Assembly (NCBI GenBank): GCA_030595455.1
Contig: JAUVDF010000017.1
Coordinates: 1-10,485, forward strand
Source of the DNA: Fidelibacterota bacterium
GTDB lineage: Bacteria; Fidelibacterota; UBA8477; JABMPR01
Direction of reading: 5' to 3'
Length of the DNA: 10,485 bases
Of the stretch, positions 7,502 through 10,485 are shown piece by piece (within the stretch, counting starts at the first letter, position 1; each line of letters starts with the position of its first letter). The notes below the pieces were generated by a model. That model did not search any database. It saw only the letters and a program-made list of their open reading frames with translations, and was not told the DNA's origin. The position numbers were made by a program, and so were the translations under genes.

Positions 7502-8622
7502 TAGCGATCGATCTCCCCTAGTACAATGTCCAGACTACCGAGAATCGCAATCACATCAGAGATCATGAAGCCTTGACCAATTTCGTTAATAACACTAAGG
7601 TTTGAGAACGCCGGTGAACGCATTTTAACTCGTAATGGCACATTCTTGCCATTACTTACGATATAGTAACCCAATTCACCTCGTGGATTCTCACTTCTAA
7701 AATAAACCTCACCTTTGGGAGGTCGAATTCGTTTCGGAATAGCCGACTTCACATCACCCTCTACTGGAAGTTGGTCCAAAGCCTGGCGAATAATTTTGGC
7801 ACTTTCCAACATCTCCAGTACTCTTACGTAGTAGCGATCCCAACTATCACCCACGGTTCCCTGAAGTCCTTCACCCAGTGGTATCTCAAAGTCAAACCGA
7901 TCATAGATCGAGTAGGGTTGTGTTTTACGGATGTCAATGTTCACACCGGAAGCCCGTAGACTAGGTCCGGTAACACCGTAATTGATAGCAACTTCAGGTG
8001 TCATAACACCGATATCGGCAGCTCGTTCAATAAATATTTTATTGCCCGTAAGGATCTGGTTGTATTCAGCGACCCGTTTATCAAAAGCGTCTAAAAACTC
8101 ATAGGTTTTTTCAACAAAGCCAGGTGGCACATCATGAGCCAGACCACCGATCCAGATATAATTATATAGTAGACGAGCTCCAGAAGCCATCTCGAATAAA
8201 TCCAGAATCAATTCACGTTCACGGAAACAATAGATAAAAGGAGTGATGGCACCTACGTCCAGGCCAAAGGTTCCAACTGCCACCAGGTGGCTAGCTATCC
8301 GCTGTAATTCAGCAAAGACAACCCGCAGGTATTCAACCCGCTCAGGTAATTCGATACCCATCATCTTTTCGACGGCCATGGCGTAGCCATGTTCACTACC
8401 CATTGCTGCCAGGTAATCACAACGTCCTGTAAAGGGCGTGACCATCTGGTATTCTAGGTTCTCAGCGTGTTTCTCAAAAGAGCGATGGAGATACCCGATT
8501 ACTGGTTCAATTTTTGAGACAATCTCACCATCAGTCGTTAATTTTAATCTCAACACCCCATGCGTACTGGGATGTTGTGGCCCCATATTCAGGATCATTT
8601 CTTCTGCGTGCAAGCGTCCCAT
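7501..8622 (-). CDS. nuoD: NADH-quinone oxidoreductase subunit D (NuoD), 49 kDa subunit
   Basis: Peripheral-arm subunit that forms most of the quinone head-group pocket next to cluster N2. The N-terminal signature MGPQHPSTHGVLRL gives His17 and His21. Tyr70 lies in GRCDYLAAMGSEHGYA. His21 and Tyr70 keep the spacing of the quinone-contacting His38 and Tyr87 of Thermus Nqo4. The C-terminus ends in GSLDIVLGEIDR, as in the family. There are no paired CxxC motifs at the two ends of the protein, so it is a quinone-reductase subunit and not the large subunit of a related NiFe hydrogenase. At 373 residues it is normal for a stand-alone NuoD. It overlaps nuoC by one base (TAATG) and nuoH in the same way, suggesting translational coupling on both sides. 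nuoC and nuoD are separate genes here, unlike the fused nuoCD of E. coli. Confidence 0.98.
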   Translation of the reverse strand: MGRLHAEEMILNMGPQHPSTHGVLRLKLTTDGEIVSKIEPVIGYLHRSFEKHAENLEYQMVTPFTGRCDYLAAMGSEHGYAMAVEKMMGIELPERVEYLRVVFAELQRIASHLVAVGTFGLDVGAITPFIYCFRERELILDLFEMASGARLLYNYIWIGGLAHDVPPGFVEKTYEFLDAFDKRVAEYNQILTGNKIFIERAADIGVMTPEVAINYGVTGPSLRASGVNIDIRKTQPYSIYDRFDFEIPLGEGLQGTVGDSWDRYYVRVLEMLESAKIIRQALDQLPVEGDVKSAIPKRIRPPKGEVYFRSENPRGELGYYIVSNGKNVPLRVKMRSPAFSNLSVINEIGQGFMISDVIAILGSLDIVLGEIDR

Positions 8623-9110
8623 TACTTCACCTTCTCAATGCGCATACCGCGATAGAATTCAGCTGGTACATAATCTTTTTTAAGGGGGAACCCTTCCCAG
8701 TCGTCTTCCATTAAAATCCGTTTAAGATCAGGATGTCCACTGAATTTGATTCCAAAAAGATCATAGGCTTCACGTTCATGCCAATCAGCTGTCCGATAGA
8801 TGTTTGCCACGCTGGCAACGCTTCCATCATCACGTGGGGTAAATGTTTTAAGTGTGATATAATGATCTAGTTCGGTTGAATGCAGATGATAGATAACATT
8901 GAGGTCGGACTCACCATCTGGATCATGACCAGCAAGATTCATCAAGGAATCGAATTGTAGTGTCTCAGTATCCTTGATGTAATTGCATATATCCGCAATA
9001 GCTGACGCTTCAACTACGACAGTTGGATTCAGTGTTTCTTCCTCAATAAACTCGACCACCTGGTCACCAAATTTCGATGAAAGGCTGGCGTAAATTTCTT
9101 GCTCAGTCAT
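8622..9110 (-). CDS. nuoC: NADH-quinone oxidoreductase subunit C (NuoC), 30 kDa subunit
   Basis: Hydrophilic peripheral-arm subunit of complex I without cofactors, which packs against NuoD and stabilises the connecting module. The family signature lies at about residues 109-147: DWHEREAYDLFGIKFSGHP, then DLKRILMEDDWEGFPLKKDY. At 162 residues it is on the short side for NuoC, with a compact N-terminal domain. It starts three bases after the nuoB stop, behind a weak purine-rich site (AAGAAAGAAG), so reinitiation by ribosomes leaving nuoB is likely. It ends in a one-base overlap with nuoD. No cysteine clusters or membrane segments were seen, as expected. Confidence 0.97.
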   Translation of the reverse strand: MTEQEIYASLSSKFGDQVVEFIEEETLNPTVVVEASAIADICNYIKDTETLQFDSLMNLAGHDPDGESDLNVIYHLHSTELDHYITLKTFTPRDDGSVASVANIYRTADWHEREAYDLFGIKFSGHPDLKRILMEDDWEGFPLKKDYVPAEFYRGMRIEKVK

Positions 9111-9113
9111 AGC

Positions 9114-9605
9114 TTAATCTTCTTTCTTCGCTAAAATCGGCTCTTCACGCATCTTCTTTTGTAAATGCAGCAATCCTTCGATGAGGGCTTCAGGTCGCGG
9201 AGGACATCCAGGGATATATACATCAACCGGGACAATCTGATCAACACCCTTTAGTACATGATAGCCATGTTGCCAATAGGGTCCACCTGAGTTGGCACAG
9301 GAGCCCATAGAAATGACATACTTGGGCTCAGCCATCTGCTCATAGAGTCGCTTCACACGGGTTGCCATTTTTAGAGTAACTGTTCCAGCTACAATCATAA
9401 CATCAGCTTGTCGTGGCGATGATCTGGGCATGGCGCCAAATCGTTCTAAATCGTGTCTCGCAGCCGCAGCTGACATCATTTCAATCGCGCAGCAAGCCAG
9501 TCCGAACTGGAAATACCATTCTGATCCGGAACGAGACCAATTCATCAATTTGTCCAAAGAGGTAATGAGAATATTCTCATTAAATTTATGGTTCAGAGCA
9601 CCCAT
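9114..9605 (-). CDS. nuoB: NADH-quinone oxidoreductase subunit B (NuoB), cluster N2 subunit
   Basis: Small subunit carrying 4Fe-4S cluster N2, the last electron carrier before quinone. All four expected ligands are visible: adjacent Cys38 and Cys39 ([10 protein letters not shown]), Cys103 ([11 protein letters not shown]) and Cys134 ([10 protein letters not shown]). The [21 protein letters not shown] block (55-75) is also classic for the family. Length is 163 residues, near the Thermus and mitochondrial core length. Its ATG directly follows the nuoA stop codon (TAAATG), with a GGAG site about nine bases upstream within nuoA. The tandem Cys pair and absence of hydrogenase small-subunit features separate it from related NiFe hydrogenase subunits. 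Confidence 0.98.
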   Translation of the reverse strand: MGALNHKFNENILITSLDKLMNWSRSGSEWYFQFGLACCAIEMMSAAAARHDLERFGAMPRSSPRQADVMIVAGTVTLKMATRVKRLYEQMAEPKYVISMGSCANSGGPYWQHGYHVLKGVDQIVPVDVYIPGCPPRPEALIEGLLHLQKKMREEPILAKKED

Positions 9606-10028
9606 TTATTTGGTCTCCGCTTCGTGCAGTTTGGACGCCGAATAACGCCCTGCACCGTATTTAAGTTTCATTTTTACCCAGTCCAAATCACCCTTGACCC
9701 AGACATAAGCCAGACCAACAAGCAGGATTAACATAAAGACAAAGACCTCAACAAAGGTGAGAAAACCCATATCTTTAAAGACGACTGCCCAGGGGAAGAG
9801 GAAAACAATTTCAACATCAAAAATGATAAATATCAAGGCTACGACATAGAAGCGTATATTGAATTGCATCCACCCGTCACCTTCAGGGACTTCACCACAT
9901 TCATAAGTATCCAGTTTAAGTTCAGTTTCATTTTTCGGGGATATCAGCTTCTGAATAATGAACCCGACGTACATAAGGAGGAACGCAACTGCGCCAAAGG
10001 CTAAGGCTATTCCATAATGTTCCTGCAT
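9606..10028 (-). CDS. nuoA: NADH-quinone oxidoreductase subunit A (NuoA)
   Basis: First gene of the operon, encoding a three-helix membrane subunit at the junction of the peripheral and membrane arms. The first helix is about residues 5-28. The conserved loop follows, with TYECGEVPEGDGWMQFNIRFY (41-61) including Cys44, which corresponds to the cysteine that becomes exposed in the deactive form of the mitochondrial enzyme. Helix two holds FIIFDVEIVFLFPW with Asp71 and Glu73, matching E. coli D79 and E81. A third helix lies near 88-110. At 140 residues its length is normal. The ATG at 10028 is preceded by AAAGGG some 13 bases upstream, a rather long spacing, but no better start is seen. A promoter candidate lies just upstream. 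Confidence 0.98.
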   Translation of the reverse strand: MQEHYGIALAFGAVAFLLMYVGFIIQKLISPKNETELKLDTYECGEVPEGDGWMQFNIRFYVVALIFIIFDVEIVFLFPWAVVFKDMGFLTFVEVFVFMLILLVGLAYVWVKGDLDWVKMKLKYGAGRYSASKLHEAETK

Positions 10029-10053
10029 GATTTCTATAGGTCCCTTTCTTTCA

Positions 10054-10071
10054 ATATTCGCGCGCCAATAT
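10054..10071. promoter_or_regulatory. 18-bp near-palindrome over the predicted -10 and start of transcription
   Basis: The plus strand reads ATATTCGCGCGCCAATAT. The two nine-base halves are reverse complements except at one position (AT-rich arms around a GCGCGC core). It overlaps the -10 element of the promoter candidate and the predicted start point, a common place for a repressor operator. It does not match operators I know, such as Rex or ArcA/FNR boxes. It could also form a short hairpin in RNA, or be chance. Confidence 0.35.
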
Positions 10072-10095
10072 AGACGGTACCTTTTGGGTCTTCAA
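10067..10095 (-). promoter_or_regulatory. Candidate sigma70-type promoter of the nuo operon
   Basis: On the minus strand, TTGAAG (10095-10090) is followed after exactly 17 bases by TATATT (10072-10067). These match the -35 and -10 consensus at four and five of six positions. Transcription would start near 10060, giving a leader of about 31 bases that still includes the AAAGGG site. Its position directly ahead of nuoA supports it, but it is a pattern match only. Confidence 0.5.
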
Positions 10096-10217
10096 GAGTC
10101 GAATCTGATCTAACTCGATAAGCAATTCTATTCCTGAAATTCACCAGTGCAGATCGCAATCACCATGCCACAAATAGTTGTCATAGACATTATATGTAAC
10201 ATTGACCTAATCAGGCA

Positions 10218-10485
10218 CTAGTTCTTCGCTTTTGTATTATTCTCCTGCTCCTGTGCATCCACAACAGCGATGGCTGTCATATTGACCACATCCTGAACAC
10301 TGGTAGAACCAACCTGCAGAATATGAACCGGCTTCTCCATCCCAACCAGAATAGGACCAATAGCCTCTGCGTTACTAAGTCGGTGAACTAACTTATAACT
10401 AATGTTTGCGGATTGCAGATCTGGAAAGATAAGGACATTTGCCGATCCTTTCAGATCACTAAACGGATAGTTTTCATTCTGTATT
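10218..10485 (-). CDS. maeB: C-terminus of probable NADP-dependent malic enzyme (phosphotransacetylase-like domain), 5' part outside window
   Basis: An open minus-strand frame enters at the right edge and stops with TAG at 10218-10220, giving 88 residues. It contains SANVLIFPDLQSANISYKLV, then SNAEAIGPILVGMEKPVHIL and QDVVNMTAIAVVDAQ. These are hallmarks of the end of the phosphotransacetylase (PTA_PTB) domain. The GMxKPVHxLQ and DIVNMTAIAVVDAQ-like wording is that of the C-terminal domain of large MaeB-type malic enzymes, in which this domain is regulatory and the N-terminal part oxidises malate to pyruvate and CO2 with NADP. A stand-alone phosphate acetyltransferase is the main alternative; the N-terminal malic domain lies outside, so this cannot be proved here. 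A short polar tail (EQENNTKAKN) ends it. It runs in the same direction as nuo, about 190 bp upstream. Confidence 0.8.
   Translation of the reverse strand, partial: IQNENYPFSDLKGSANVLIFPDLQSANISYKLVHRLSNAEAIGPILVGMEKPVHILQVGSTSVQDVVNMTAIAVVDAQEQENNTKAKN

Larger units (their letters stand above)
10029..10217. other. Intergenic region between malic enzyme gene and nuoA
   Basis: This 189-bp gap is the only sizeable non-coding stretch. Beside the promoter candidate and palindrome it holds a perfect TATAAT on the minus strand (10194-10189) just after the malic enzyme stop, but with no recognisable -35 at 16-18 bases. I found no GC-rich stem followed by a T run, so no intrinsic terminator for the upstream gene is evident and read-through into nuo is possible. 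No tRNA, small RNA or small ORF with a convincing start was recognised. Confidence 0.6.

Noticed and set aside
8514..8714. Plus-strand open frames across the nuoC/nuoD junction
   Set aside because: Antisense to two genes with clear family motifs on the minus strand; no ribosome site or recognisable product.
7501..9605. Membrane-bound NiFe hydrogenase or formate hydrogenlyase instead of complex I
   Set aside because: NuoD lacks the paired CxxC motifs that ligate NiFe and keeps the quinone-site His21 and Tyr70; NuoA, NuoC and three antiporter-like subunits are all of complex I type.
10189..10194. Perfect TATAAT on the minus strand as the main nuo promoter
   Set aside because: No -35-like hexamer at 16-18 bases and no extended -10; the pair at 10067-10095 is a better candidate and closer to nuoA.
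1..10485. Mobile element, defence system, CRISPR array or RNA gene
   Set aside because: No transposase or integrase, terminal repeats, spaced direct repeats, tRNA-like or rRNA-like sequence was seen; almost all bases are accounted for by core respiratory genes.

Overview
The window is almost entirely one minus-strand operon for the proton-pumping respiratory NADH:quinone oxidoreductase family (complex I). Read in the direction of transcription, from high to low coordinates, it runs nuoA-B-C-D-H-I-J-K-L-M-N. All genes are complete except nuoN, which is cut by the left edge after 298 codons. A partial gene lies upstream at the right edge, on the same strand. It encodes the last 88 residues of what looks like the phosphotransacetylase-type C-terminal domain of an NADP-dependent malic enzyme (MaeB).

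Layout: 10218-10485 is the malic enzyme C-terminus. 10029-10217 is a non-coding gap with a plausible sigma70-type promoter and an 18-bp near-palindrome lying over its -10 element and predicted start. 6254-10028 holds nuoA, B, C, D and H, which are butted together or overlap by a base. 5351-6244 is nuoI, with an unusually long C-terminal tail. 2446-5358 holds nuoJ, K and L. 914-2422 is nuoM and 1-896 is partial nuoN. Gaps between genes range from an 8-nt overlap to 23 nt, so one polycistronic transcript with translational coupling is likely.

The genes of the NADH-oxidising N module (nuoE, nuoF, nuoG) are absent: nuoD and nuoH overlap by one base where E-F-G sit in the 14-gene operon. The encoded enzyme is the 11-subunit form: connecting module B, C, D, I; membrane arm A, H, J, K, L, M, N. 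The visible ligands and ion-path residues are intact. These are four Cys for cluster N2 in NuoB, eight Cys for N6a/N6b in NuoI, His/Tyr of the quinone site in NuoD, and the Glu/Lys residues of the antiporter-like subunits. A working quinone-reducing pump is therefore expected, with an electron donor that this window does not identify. Two subunits are larger than usual: NuoI has a roughly 126-residue Ala/Lys/Glu-rich tail with pentapeptide repeats, and NuoH has about 55 extra residues near its C-terminus.

Organism: a bacterium of moderate GC with standard Shine-Dalgarno sites. An 11-gene operon with separate nuoC and nuoD is known in several groups, including Chlorobi and other FCB-type lineages. 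I lean to the FCB superphylum, perhaps a Marinimicrobia-like lineage, but this is a weak inference. No RNA genes, mobile elements or CRISPR arrays were seen. The region is core metabolism, and its interest lies in variations on complex I rather than in a new kind of system.
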